NCBI GenBank assembly: GCA_003427395.1
Contig: BFEA01000002.1
Span: forward strand, 7,497,566 to 7,521,061
DNA length: 23,496 bases
Source of the DNA: Chara braunii
Lineage: Eukaryota > Streptophyta > Charophyceae > Charales > Characeae
Direction: 5' to 3'
This document shows positions 1 to 8,119 of this stretch, piece by piece. Each line of letters begins with the position of its first letter. Within the stretch, counting starts at the first letter, position 1. Below the pieces are notes generated by a model that saw only the letters and a list, made by a program, of their open reading frames with translations, ran no database searches and was not told the origin of the DNA. Position numbers and translations under genes: made by a program.

Positions 1-12
1 CTCCTGAAGCAG

Positions 13-119
13 TGATATCTTCAGGTTGTCGCCCTGCCTGAATGACCTGTGATCAGCAGACAATGCCTGTGGGCGATCAGTTCAATCATGATATCTTCAG
101 GTGGTCGCCCTACCTGAAT
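13..119. repeat. 31-bp direct repeat pair
   Basis: Positions 13-43 and 89-119 match at 29 of 31 bases (both start TGATATCTTCAGG and end CCTGAAT). The first copy is preceded by CCTGAAG, which can pair with its own CTTCAGG (3-9 with 19-25). No coding signal is seen. It is probably the edge of a dispersed repeat that continues left of the window. Confidence 0.7.
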
Positions 120-148
120 CGATTAAAATTTGATCCGGCTTCAGCCTC

Positions 149-296
149 TTTTTTTTTTTTTTTACACGAATAGCCCTTATGTAAACCCTTTATCCCGGCG
201 GTGGTAAGAGAACCGTCAGGATTGAGGGTTTATCTGTCGGGCTGCTCCATCTATTGGTGGGGAGCTGCACCTGCTGGAAACCGGGTCCAGCGTCCC
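149..296 (-). mobile_element. Poly-T-ended retroposon-like segment, copy 1
   Basis: A run of 15 T (149-163) lies about 80 bp before a 52-bp block (245-296) that recurs at 6500-6551 with only 2 mismatches. The second copy also has a poly-T run to its left. Read on the minus strand, the shared block comes first and a poly-A tail last, as in a non-LTR retroposon. The sequences between shared block and tail differ in the two copies. No A/B boxes or duplication were found, so the class is uncertain. Confidence 0.4.
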
Positions 297-632
297 TGGT
301 ACACCAATGATCCAGTGATCAGCAGACATGAGTTGGAATCGTGACAGAACGGCTACGGACAATGTACCTGACCGCAATGACGGCCAGACCTGAGTCAAAA
401 AAGTCATAATAACGGTATAACACACACAAAAATAAGCTCAAATAAATACAACTTCCAACTTCCAAGGCATTGGGGGGAAGATGAGATGCTGGGTCCTTGT
501 GTTAGTTGGGGTCCCATGGGCGGCCAGAACCCTGCCAAGGTGCAACATGCAATACCTTCATTGTGAGGTAGCTATGATTGCAGCTGTCCCCTCTATAGCC
601 TTAAGGAGTAGCGGTAGGTAGGTCGTGAAGCA
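297..632. other. Intergenic stretch, no gene seen
   Basis: No convincing coding sequence. The 69-residue minus frame over 216-425 is low-information and overlaps the repeat. GATCAGCAGACA at 317-328 repeats 51-62, which suggests the left-end repeat family continues here. Confidence 0.5.
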
Positions 633-708
633 CGTGAGTGTCATCCTTGTGCAAGGCCATGGCAATCTTCTCTGTACGACTCCAATTTTAAGGGTGTCAC
701 GAAGGACC
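633..708 (-). pseudogene. U6 snRNA-like fragment, antisense
   Basis: Read on the minus strand, this stretch follows the U6 core: a degenerate 5' GTCC..CGTGACAC, then AAAATTGGA, then CAGAGAAGATTG, then the GGATGACAC region. U6 is the catalytic snRNA of the spliceosome. Several substitutions and small gaps occur in normally invariant positions (the AGCATGG segment reads GCCATGG), and there is no clean 5' end or terminal T run. A dead copy or repeat-embedded fragment is therefore more likely than a working gene. A second, better copy lies at 20283-20355. Confidence 0.7.
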
Positions 709-957
709 GTGGTGAAAGGTGAAGTAAGAGAAGAATGAAGCTTAGTCAAAACAAAAAGGGGGCAGCTGCAAAAGCAGTGTACCTCTTGGCAGCCAACAGG
801 GCCTTCCGGGTCACCTTGGTGTCAAATAAAATCAACATTACTCAATAGCAGTGTCCATGAGGCCATTGAGGAGGAGCTGCTATGAGCTCCACAGTGGCTC
901 CACAGTACACACACAGGCGTGTCAAGACAACAATGGACGCTGAGTTGGAAAGTAAGA

Positions 958-1276
958 TTCGTAACAAAGGGCAAAAAGTGCGGCAGGCCCCGAAATGACC
1001 TTTGGGCGTCATTTTTGCACCCTGTTAAACACTTCCCTGCCATTTTTGCACCCTGTTAAACACTTCCCTGCCATTTTTGCACCGCGGGCGTTGCCGGCCC
1101 AGCCAGGGTGCAAAAAATGACAGGAAAAGTCATTTTGGGGCCTGCTACACCTTTTGCCCCATTTGGGATGAAATGAATACAAACGCCGGTGCAGCCAGGG
1201 TGCAAAAATGACAGGAAAAGTCATTTGGGGGCTTGCAACACCTTTTGCCCCATTTGGGACAAAATGAATACAAAGG
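958..1276. repeat. Nested direct and inverted repeat block
   Basis: Three layers are visible. A 31-bp unit (TTTTTGCACCCTG...) is repeated tandemly at 1010-1040 and 1041-1071 with a third partial copy at 1072-1083. A 92-bp-spaced direct repeat starts at 1100 and 1192 (CAGCCAGGGTGCAAAAA). The left segment 958-1020 is the approximate reverse complement of each of those, sharing TGCAAAAATGAC, GTCATTT and GGGGC-TGC blocks. The whole could fold into alternative long hairpins. Open frames here are by-products. Confidence 0.8.
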
Positions 1277-1976
1277 TTTCGCTGCGCCTAAGTTTTATAA
1301 ATAACTTTTCCCATATTTTTGTGTTTACACCCACCCCCTCGTCCTCTCCTTCCTCGGCGGCACGTGGACACATCTTAAAAAAACACCAATGGCATTTTGA
1401 ATGATGCCACTTCTTTGTCCAAAGCCTGCCCGATGCTACATCGTCCTCCAACGCTTGACTGGGCTCACGACCTGCCCTCGTCAGTCTACATCTGCTTCCT
1501 TCTATACCTTATCGGGGTACCTTATCGGTAACCTTATTGGTACCTTATCGGTACATCATGGAGAGCTTCCCATGCTCAGCAAAGCTGGGCAGCAGGGCGA
1601 ACGGTCCAGTAGTACCTCCGAGTCCCACATTTCGAACACTCTCCTGTGGACTACCAAACTGCTGTGAGGGGTTGGGCCTAACGATGGCAGTAGCTATACG
1701 TGCACAATTTGTGCCAAAGGGAAAAGGAAAAAAAACGAGATGACAGTAGCTATACGTGCGCAATTTGTGCCATAAAAATACAATAAAAAACCGACTGGGC
1801 GACAACAAAAAAAAGAAGCAGAATGATTAGATTTTCCAGGAAAAGAAAAAAATGGATTTAATTTGATGTGATTTCGTTAATCTACTTGCACGTGGATTTG
1901 ACGTTGCTTCGCCTGCGCGGTGCACGATGCACCCTATCATCTGTTGACGCGCGATTTTAGAGCTCTCGGGCGGAAA

Positions 1977-1978
<2 letters not shown>
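1277..1978. other. Non-coding stretch with two small repeats
   Basis: No gene is supported. Four near copies of TACCTTATCGG occur at about 1505-1556. A 33-bp direct repeat (GATGRCAGTAGCTATACGTG...) sits at 1683-1715 and 1739-1771, 56 bp apart. The rest is ordinary AT-balanced sequence with A-rich runs near 1805-1850. Confidence 0.6.

Positions 1979-2053
<75 letters not shown>
1979..2053. repeat. Compound (GT)15(GA)22 microsatellite
   Basis: A GT tract at 1979-2008 switches directly to GA at 2009-2053. A further CT tract lies near 2131-2152. The short frames that cross these tracts encode only VCVC, ERER or LSLS and are not genes. Confidence 0.98.
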
Positions 2054-2055
<2 letters not shown>

Positions 2056-2171
2056 GCAGAAAGGGGCGCTGGAGATCACTGGGGGAATGAAGTTCGATGT
2101 GGGAATCCTTCCCACCCACACCCATCCTCCTCTCTCTCTCTCTCTCTCTCTCGTCATGTCCCTGTAACTCC

Positions 2172-2349
2172 GACTTTATTCCCCTAGAGAAGTTCTGTTC
2201 TCTGCCCAATATATGCTCATGGTGTTTCTTTTAGATGGATTCGAAGTTCATTCTCTCTCTCTCTCTCGCTCTCGCTCTCTCTGACTCTATTCCCCTAGTT
2301 CTGTTCTCTGACTAATATAAGCTCATGCGGTTTCTTGTTGACGGATTCG
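2172..2349. repeat. 111-bp diverged tandem duplication
   Basis: The segment from GACTTTATTCCCCTAG at 2172 recurs as GACTCTATTCCCCTAG at 2283. Both continue through TTCTGTTCTCTG, AATATA, GCTCATG and GGATTCG. A (CT)n tract lies between the copies, so expansion of that tract may have driven the duplication. Confidence 0.75.
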
Positions 2350-2767
2350 CCATCGCTTCCCTTCAGTGGGTCGATTACGTGATCTAGTCTTCCTCAACCG
2401 ATAAGGTTTAACAATTGCGTAGCGTGGTAGAACTTTGAATCTCACTCTCCTACTCTCCTACTCTCTCGTTGTCGGCATGGTCGTTCTATTTATGTCCCCT
2501 TCCCTCCTTCTCTGTTGTGTGCAGTTCCTCTATTATCGTTGCAAGCCGTCTCTTCCCTCTCACCTGCAACGTGAATGCGACCTGTCACGTGACTGCCATG
2601 TACGCAGACTCGATCTGGATGGGTCGGGATTCCGTCATAATTGATTGGCACGGTCCAGAGACGATGATTGATTAGCATGGTCCATCCCCAAGGATGACGC
2701 GACGGACATTCACAAAAACAAAAAAAAACAAAAAAAACACACCTTAAAGCCACCGCGCCACGACAAA
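2350..2767. other. Non-coding stretch
   Basis: No gene recognised. A short direct repeat (TGATTGGCACGGTCC and TGATTAGCATGGTCC) occurs at about 2642 and 2670. A-rich CAAAAAAAA motifs lie at 2711-2737. Minus-strand frames over 2490-2933 consist largely of FCFVLFCF-type repeats arising from the A-rich strand. Confidence 0.5.
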
Positions 2768-2799
2768 TGAAACAAAACAAAACAAAACAAAACAAAAAA
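2768..2799. repeat. (CAAAA)n pentanucleotide repeat
   Basis: About six consecutive ACAAA units, directly downstream of irregular CAAAAAAAA units. Confidence 0.9.
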
Positions 2800-3016
2800 C
2801 GCCCCGCCAAAAATAACGAAACGGCAGCGCGGGCCACGACGGGCCTTGCAATCGGACGCTTCCAAGTGCAAGATGTTCTTAGCGATCCACGGTCGTCGGC
2901 TGCAACCAGCGGAGCTGCCTTCACCGCATGCACTCTCAGATTGTTTCGTTAAAACGCGGTCGTGGCAGTTCCCTGCCCGCAGATGCTTGTCATATCCACC
3001 ACTGTGTTGCATTCCT

Positions 3017-3033
3017 CCCCCCCCCCCCCCCCC
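3017..3033. repeat. Poly-C tract (17 C)
   Basis: An uninterrupted run of C followed by more C-rich sequence to about 3090. It is a G-quadruplex or i-motif candidate and a likely assembly-error site. Confidence 0.9.
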
Positions 3034-3361
3034 GCCCCTCGTCCGGCGCGCAGCTCCCCATCCCCCTACCCCCCTACCCCCTTACCACCCGCGGCGAATG
3101 CTTGTTAAGGGATTAGGAAGGGTAGTTTATAACTTCTGGGAGAATGAGATGACCAGCTGTCAGTGAGGAGTAACGTCCCACTTGCACGGACTAAGAGCTA
3201 TGATGTGTATGGATAACGGAAGATCAATGGGCGAATCTATACATAAGTGGGACCTTGCCCAGCATGCTACACAATATCCGCTAAACAGGATGAATCTTCC
3301 TTTCTTCGCATGTTCCAAAATATCCGCTAAACAGGACGAATTGTTCCCTTCTTCTTCTTCT

Positions 3362-3365
<4 letters not shown>

Positions 3366-3426
<61 letters not shown>

Positions 3427-3441
3427 TATATATATATATAT
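3366..3441. repeat. (CT)n-(AT)n compound microsatellite
   Basis: CT repeats at 3366-3422 are followed by AT repeats at 3424-3441. Just upstream, ATATCCGCTAAACAGGA occurs twice about 46 bp apart (near 3273 and 3319). The 80-95 residue frames on both strands here are repeat translations. Confidence 0.97.
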
Positions 3442-3744
3442 TGTCACATTGTGAATCAGAGCGCAAAAAAGAGAAAAGAAAAAAGGAAAAGGAAAAAAGG
3501 GGGAGGGGGAGGAGGTAAGGAAAGCTCCACCTGTTCATAACCTCTTACGTACAAGGCCAGCCACGTGGATGACAGGTTGAGCGCTGGCTGCCCCATCCCC
3601 GTGTGTCACAAGGACCCACTTGCACGCAGCCAAAAGGCAAAGAGGTAAAGAAGGGGAGGAGGAAACCAAACCTGACAGGGAAAGAAAGATAGGGAAAGAA
3701 AGATAATCCAATTATCACAAAGCAAATAACACATCCCACAGATC

Positions 3745-3827
3745 AACGTATCTTTTTTCTTTTTTTCTTTTTTTCTTTCTTTTTTCTTTTTTTCTTTTTT
3801 TCTCTTTTTCTTTTCTTCTTTTTTTCT
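3745..3827. repeat. T-rich (TTTTTTCTTT)n tract downstream of the RING gene
   Basis: An imperfect T-rich repeat. On the minus strand it is a purine tract (AAAGAAAAAA) directly after the GTAAAG splice-donor-like site that ends the RING frame. It would therefore be intron or 3' sequence of that gene. The K-rich tail of the overlapping 80-residue frame comes from it. Confidence 0.8.
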
Positions 3828-4028
3828 TTACCTGCCCCCACCTCGGCAGATAGGACAGCTACGGTGAGGATGATGTGGATGTTCACAAGGATGCCCAAGG
3901 AGAGCTGCGCCAGCACAGCATTCTGCAGGACGGCTAGCACGAACCATCCCATCAAAACAGTCCTGACAGAGGACGTGTTGTCCACATGTCAAAAACACGG
4001 CAGGACGTTCATCACAGCGCGGCATCAT
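3828..4028 (-). CDS. RING finger segment of an E3 ubiquitin ligase-like gene
   Basis: The 66-residue frame holds most of a RING-HC zinc-binding pattern: Cys5, Cys15 and His18 in CGQH, Cys21-x2-Cys24, then Cys58-Pro-Ile-Cys61, with the typical PAVFLTCG lead-in. RING domains recruit E2 enzymes for ubiquitin transfer. The first ligand pair is not a clean C-x2-C: only one Cys (residue 5) is in this frame, and a possible partner (TGT at 4029-4031) would be C-x4-C. The spacer to the last pair is long and rich in Cys and His. The frame ends at TAA inside CAG|GTAAAG, a good donor site (minus strand, exon end near 3832), so coding may continue in another exon. The N-terminal part is probably the overlapping frame at 4012-4512, in a different reading frame. 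The methionine at 4028 is unlikely to be the true start. Confidence 0.6.
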   Translation of the reverse strand: MMPRCDERPAVFLTCGQHVLCQDCFDGMVRASRPAECCAGAALLGHPCEHPHHPHRSCPICRGGGR

Positions 4029-4512
4029 ACAGTTCTATACACTTACCCAAATGATTCCTGGTGCGCTCCTCGAGAGTGTGCCTGAACCTTGCCAGCACGG
4101 CCGCCATGTACGCCTCTTTCTCGCCTGTGTATTCGTCTTCTGCCTCTGGCTCTGTGATTGGCAGCGACCTGCACCGCATGGATCGCCGACTGTTGTTGTC
4201 CGTCCTCGCGCCCGCTATCGACTGCGGCTTCGCCCCATCACACACTTCCGCTTCCCCTTGCCCTTTCCCCCCTTCCCCTTCCCCTTCCCCTTTCCGCCTC
4301 CATCCCCCCGCTACTCCATTCTCTTCCCTCTTGTCTGCCGCGGTCAAGAGATCGAGAATTTTCGGCGATGATCCGTTCTCCGGCAGCAAACTTAACAGCA
4401 CGTCCTTTTGCAAATCTTCAACGGACAGCTCCCTCGGAAGAGGAAGAGCCTCCTCCTCTCCTGCATAACCTGTCGTAGCACAGCGAACTCTCTCAACCTC
4501 CATCGCCGCCAT
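4012..4512 (-). CDS. N-terminal part of the RING-type gene (unknown domain)
   Basis: A 166-codon frame starting [11 protein letters not shown]. It has an acidic, Leu-rich segment at about residues 20-60, a GEGEGEGG low-complexity stretch at about 75-90 coming from (CCCCTT)n, and a charged C-terminal helix-like region ([23 protein letters not shown]). A near-perfect donor, G|GTAAGT, follows codon HL (exon end about 4047). However, no acceptor before the RING gives a plausible intron that keeps the whole RING: the candidate acceptor near 3963 removes its middle, and TATAG near 4034 leaves only 12 nt. Reading through, the frame is one base out of register with the RING at about 4012-4020. So this is either a frameshifted (pseudogene or assembly error) single exon or an alternatively spliced gene. 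No family is recognised for this part. Confidence 0.5.
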   Translation of the reverse strand: MAAMEVERVRCATTGYAGEEEALPLPRELSVEDLQKDVLLSLLPENGSSPKILDLLTAADKREENGVAGGWRRKGEGEGEGGKGQGEAEVCDGAKPQSIAGARTDNNSRRSMRCRSLPITEPEAEDEYTGEKEAYMAAVLARFRHTLEERTRNHLGKCIELYDAAL

Positions 4513-4657
4513 ATCTGTGTGCGTGTGTTTCTGTGCGTGATTCTCCGTGTTTGTCTGTGTGCGCTGCGTCTCTGACTCTCGGGCAGACGCACGGGGCCGA
4601 CGGTTCTAGTCCGGTGCACAAGACAATTCAGGAGCTCAACTTAGTTTTTATTTTTTG

Positions 4658-4937
4658 TTGGAACTCAAGTTTTATACACTACGTGTGGTGGTGTTGGAAC
4701 TCAAGTTTTATACACTACGTGTGGTGGTGCTGGCTGAGCACTGCGTAGACTTGCAGAAAACGAACGCCAGAGAGAGAAAGAGTGAAGGCAAGGCAGGACC
4801 TCTACTTTTATACACTCCGTGTGGTGGTGCTGGCTGAGCACGCCAGAGAGAGAAAGAGCGAAGGCAAGGCAGGACCTCTACTTTTATCCACTACGTGCGT
4901 TGGTGCTGGCTGAGCACTGCGTAGACTTCAGAAAACG

Positions 4938-4940
<3 letters not shown>
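4658..4940. repeat. Compound tandem repeat upstream of the RING gene
   Basis: A 36-bp unit is repeated at 4658-4693 and 4694-4729. It merges into a larger unit beginning TTTTATA at 4706-4805 (100 bp), 4806-4881 (76 bp, lacking a 24-bp internal piece) and 4882-4940. Each unit contains CACTACGTG-like and GCTGGCTGAGCAC blocks and leads into a GA tract. On the minus strand the units present TATAAAA three times, upstream of the RING gene start at 4512, so they could act as promoter repeats. That role is inference. Confidence 0.85.
4664..4812 (-). promoter_or_regulatory. Repeated TATA-like boxes, candidate promoter
   Basis: Minus-strand TATAAAA occurs at 4670-4676, 4706-4712 and 4806-4812, once per tandem unit. 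The nearest is about 160 bp upstream of the ATG at 4512, a plausible distance for a TATA box plus 5' UTR. No other core element is identified. Confidence 0.3.

Positions 4941-4986
<46 letters not shown>
4941..4986. repeat. (GA)n microsatellite
   Basis: An uninterrupted GA tract of about 46 bp ending the last compound repeat unit. Confidence 0.97.
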
Positions 4987-4988
<2 letters not shown>

Positions 4989-5323
4989 CTGGTGAGCTAG
5001 GACACAACACACTCAGAGACGAGAGAAGGTTCTGCTGCACGGCACAAGATTGGATATGTGCACCCTTTCGACAATTAAGGAGGCAGACTCGCTGACAAGG
5101 AAGCAGAGGCTTCCAGTTGACCAAAGCTTATCATCAACGGCGATAGTCCGATCCGAGTCTCTTCTCTTCTGCACGCGTCGGAGGCCATGGAAACAAAAAA
5201 CAGACAAACACATTGCCAACATCGGACATAGTTGGGCCCTACCGTAGCCACGGCCAGGCAGCAGCACCTGCTCTGACACGCAGGGCTTCCTTCCGTCCGG
5301 GCAGGGCTCCTGTGTACTTGTAT

Positions 5324-6180
5324 TCGAAAATGCGGACCGTCTGTCCCCTGTGTATCCGAAAAGGCGGACCCGGGCCTCCTGTCCCCTGTGTATCCGAAAA
5401 GGCGGACCCGGGCCTCCTGTCCCCTGTGTATCCGAAAAGGCAGGCCTGGGCCTCCTGTCCCTGTGTATCCGAAAAGGCGGGCCTGGGCCTCCTGTCCCCT
5501 GCGTATCAGAAAAGGCGGCCCGGGCCTCCTGTCCCCTGTGTATTCGAAAAGGCGGCGCGGGGCCTCCTGTCCCCTCGGCATCGGAAAATGCAGCCCGGGG
5601 CCTCCTGTCTCCTGTGTATCCAAAAATGCGGCCCGGGGCCTCCTGTCCCCTGTGCATCCAAAAATGCGGCCCGGGGCCTCCTGTCCCCTGTGTATCCGAA
5701 AATGCGGCTCGGGCCTCCTGTCCCCTGTGTATCCGAAAATGCGGCCCGGGGCCTCCTGTCCCCTCTGCATCCGAAAATGCGGCCTGGGGCCTCCTGTCTC
5801 CTGTGTATCCCAAAATGCGGCCCGGGGCCTCCTGTCCCCTGTGCATCCGAAAATGCGGCCCGGGGCCTCCTGTCCCCTGTGTATCGAAAAATGCAGGCCT
5901 GGGCCTCCTGTCCCCTGTGTATCCAAAAATGCGGGCCCGGGCCTCCTGTCCCCTGTGCATCGAAAAATGCGGGCCCGGGCGTCCTGTCCCCTGTGTATCC
6001 GAGAAGCGGGCCCGGGCTTCCTGTCCCCTGTGCATCCAAAAATGCGGGGCCCGGGCCTCCTGTCCCCTACACATTCGAACATGAGGGGCATCTGTCCACT
6101 GTGTATCCGAAAATGCAGGCCTCCTGTCCCCTACACATATGAACATGCGGGGCTTATGCCCCCTGTGTATTTGAACCTGC
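5324..6180. repeat. 38-bp GC-rich minisatellite, about 21-24 units
   Basis: The unit reads approximately TGTGTATCCGAAAA + TGCGGCCCGGG + CCTCCTGTCCCC (38 bp, some 37-39). Two variants alternate in blocks: GGCGG-type units on the left (about 5350-5560) and TGCGG-type in the middle and right. Units become degenerate after about 6060 (ACATTCGAACATG variants). Because 38 is not a multiple of three and the unit has no stop in any register, all six frames remain open. This explains the 409-, 338- and 320-residue frames, which I do not regard as genes. Confidence 0.97.
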
Positions 6181-6270
6181 GTCGGCACAATGGACTCATA
6201 TTCGAATGTGTAGCCGTGCGGCCATGCGGTGCTTCTGTCCATCAGGGGAGGGTAGCGATGTACTCGTATG

Positions 6271-6346
6271 GAGAACGTGCAGCCGTGCAGCCATGCAGCA
6301 ATTATTCGAGAACGTGCAGCCGTGCAGCAATTATTCGAGAACGCGT
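6271..6346. repeat. Short tandem repeat (GAGAACGTGCAGCCGTGCAG)
   Basis: Three copies: 6271-6307, 6308-6336 and a partial 6337-6346. GCAGCCATGCAG in the first copy is a further internal duplication. It lies between the minisatellite and the poly-T inverted repeat. Confidence 0.8.
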
Positions 6347-6350
6347 GTAA

Positions 6351-6394
6351 TAGATGGAGCCATCCAGAACGGGGTCTGCTAATGGGGGATGCTC

Positions 6395-6426
<32 letters not shown>

Positions 6427-6508
6427 CATCGCTGTGTCGAAGATCATGCTAATGGAGGTGATAGGAGCATCCCCCATTAGCAGACCCTGTTTTGGATGAC
6501 TCCATCTA
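6351..6508. mobile_element. 46-bp inverted repeat enclosing a 26-T tract
   Basis: The left arm 6351-6396 and right arm 6463-6508 are reverse complements at 43 of 46 positions, with TAGATGGAG...CTCCATCTA at the outer ends. The spacer holds T26 (6396-6421) and about 40 bp of other sequence. The ends could be read as a TA duplication plus terminal inverted repeats (Tc1/mariner-like). But homology to copy 1 (245-296) continues outward through the right end, so the element boundary is uncertain. An inverted re-insertion of a poly-A retroposon is an alternative. Confidence 0.55.
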
Positions 6509-6551
6509 TTGGTGGGGAGCAGCACCTGCTGGAAAGCGGGTCCAGCGTCCC
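6500..6551 (-). mobile_element. Retroposon-like shared block, copy 2
   Basis: Matches 245-296 at 50 of 52 positions. The match starts exactly at CTCCATCTATTGG in both copies, so this is a repeat-family boundary. The poly-T run in this copy is at 6396-6421. Confidence 0.6.
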
Positions 6552-6926
6552 TTGTCACATTTTATAAAAGTTTGAGACATTGACAGTAACACATGCCCAT
6601 TCGGGAGGATCTGCTTCCTATTGTCGGGGGATAAGCCCGGTTTCACCAGTAGCATGATCCTGGACAGGGCGATGTTTAAAAAAAAAAGAAACAAAAAAAA
6701 AAAGAAGAACTGTTGCATTTCAACGGGGCTGCCATGGCCTTGTAGGGATCCTCCTTTTCTTTTTTCTGTTTTCTTTTTCTTTGGCCCAAGGCATATATTT
6801 CCCAAACAGACAACAGAGCCCGGCCCCCTCACAGTCTACCCACTATGGCTGGGAGCATTACCCAATTTCGCTTAGGGGTTGGGACCACACCCCTTGACAG
6901 ACAACTTGCAAAAATTAATTAGTCCC

Positions 6927-7448
6927 TTAGGGTTTGATCCGACACTACTTACGGAAGACGAATCCGTAAAAGTAACGAAAAAGGTGGGGCCGCTCCAGTC
7001 GGGCCGTAAAAGAAAATCGGGACCCCACTGGCCTGTATCGTTCGCAGCATTCACGTGGGTTTCGGCGGTTTTCGTTGGGCGGGTTTCGTTGGGATAGGAA
7101 AACGGTCCAGTGGCACGGACACTACCGGGACCGAACGCAGGGGGGCCTGCCGTGCCACACAGCGAACCGAACCAGGGACAAACCAGCCCACCCAAACGGA
7201 CAGTACCAAAAAAAAAAAAAAAAAAAGTGCCCCTTCTTTTTCACGGCAGGGTACGGGCCGAGCTCTCTTGCATTCTCCTCAATTTTCCTTACATCTTTTT
7301 CGGCACCGTTCATTCCCTGCCGGCCACGACGACAAATGTTTCCACTCGCCTCCTAAGTTAACGGGACCTCCTACGAGTTCGGAACACTGTGGGATCCGCG
7401 AAAACGCACTTTTTTACTTACCGTATGTAGTGTCGGATCAGACCCTTA
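6927..7448. mobile_element. Tourist-like (PIF/Harbinger-type) MITE with TTA duplication
   Basis: 25-bp terminal inverted repeats at 6930-6954 and 7421-7445 match at 23 of 25 positions. Each starts GGGTYTGATCCGACAC, and both are flanked by TTA (6927-6929 and 7446-7448). GGG-starting ends with a 3-bp TTA/TWA duplication are the hallmark of PIF/Harbinger transposons and their Tourist MITEs. The element is 516 bp with no transposase frame, so it must have been moved in trans. It contains an A18-type tract near 7208 and a small hairpin (TTACGGA/TCCGTAA) inside the left end. Both ends are intact. Confidence 0.85.
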
Positions 7449-7677
7449 GCCATGGAACGACTCGGACGTGAACGGTTGTCTGAAATCTCATCCCGGGCTA
7501 CCCCTAACACGGGGCAGGGGAACTGTTGCTCCTGAGGAAAGATTTGACACTCCCTCACTTCCCCCCCGGGATCCATACTCCAGTCTACTGTGGTCTGTTT
7601 CAAGCTTTTGAGGGCGGTCGAAGAAAGAAACAAGGAAACAACCCTCACTCCACTACTCTCCACATGTATAAAAGACA

Positions 7678-8119
7678 AAAATTATGGCGGTGGCCTGTGG
7701 GCGTATCTCAGTTGGTGAGGCACAGAAGTTGCATTCAGGAGGTCGTGGGTTCAATCCCCATTGGCCTCACGTACGTGTGCAAGCTTGGTGTTCTACCAGC
7801 TAGAGATAACGCGTTGGCCCCCCAAGCCAGCATTGGCAGGACCTTGGTTGATGTTGTTGGTTGCTATGCAGCTACAATATTGGCCATTAGACACCGCCAT
7901 GTGGGGTTTGGGGGGGGGGTAGGGGGAGCAGTGGTGCCAACCTACCCCGTGGGCTGGGGAGAGATCCGGGCTGGTTGGTGTTCCCCCGTACTACGTATAC
8001 ACTAGTGAGAGGATGAGATAGATGAGTACTAGCAAAGAAAAATGAGATAGATGAGAGAAGAATATAGCTTTTAAAAAAAAAATAATAATAATAAATAAAT
8101 AAATAAAATTATGGCGGTG
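7678..8119 (+). mobile_element. tRNA-derived SINE with perfect 15-bp target duplication
   Basis: The body 7693-8104 is flanked by identical 15-mers AAAATTATGGCGGTG at 7678-7692 and 8105-8119. The head has a pol III A box (TATCTCAGTTGG, 7704-7715) and B box (GGTTCAATCCC, 7748-7758) at tRNA-like spacing. It is followed by a tRNA-unrelated body, a G-rich tract near 7907 and an A-rich tail ending in (AAT)n(AAAT)n at 8072-8104. This is a SINE inserted by target-primed reverse transcription. The undamaged duplication suggests a fairly recent event. The 159-residue frame at 7526-8005 crosses its 5' border and is not a gene. Confidence 0.92.

Noticed and set aside
2490-2933. 147-residue minus-strand protein
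   Set aside because: Its hydrophobic FLFCFVLFCF stretch is the translation of the (CAAAA)n repeat, and the rest has no recognised domain.
3743-3985. 80-residue minus-strand frame with a Lys-rich tail
   Set aside because: It is a shadow frame of the RING region that runs into the T-rich tract.
5013-6242. Long open frames of 177-409 residues on both strands
   Set aside because: All come from the stop-free 38-bp minisatellite. They are periodic, exist in all six frames and have no domain.
7697-7770. A functional tRNA gene
   Set aside because: A and B boxes are present, but the acceptor and anticodon stems do not pair properly, and the sequence is the head of a SINE bounded by target duplications.
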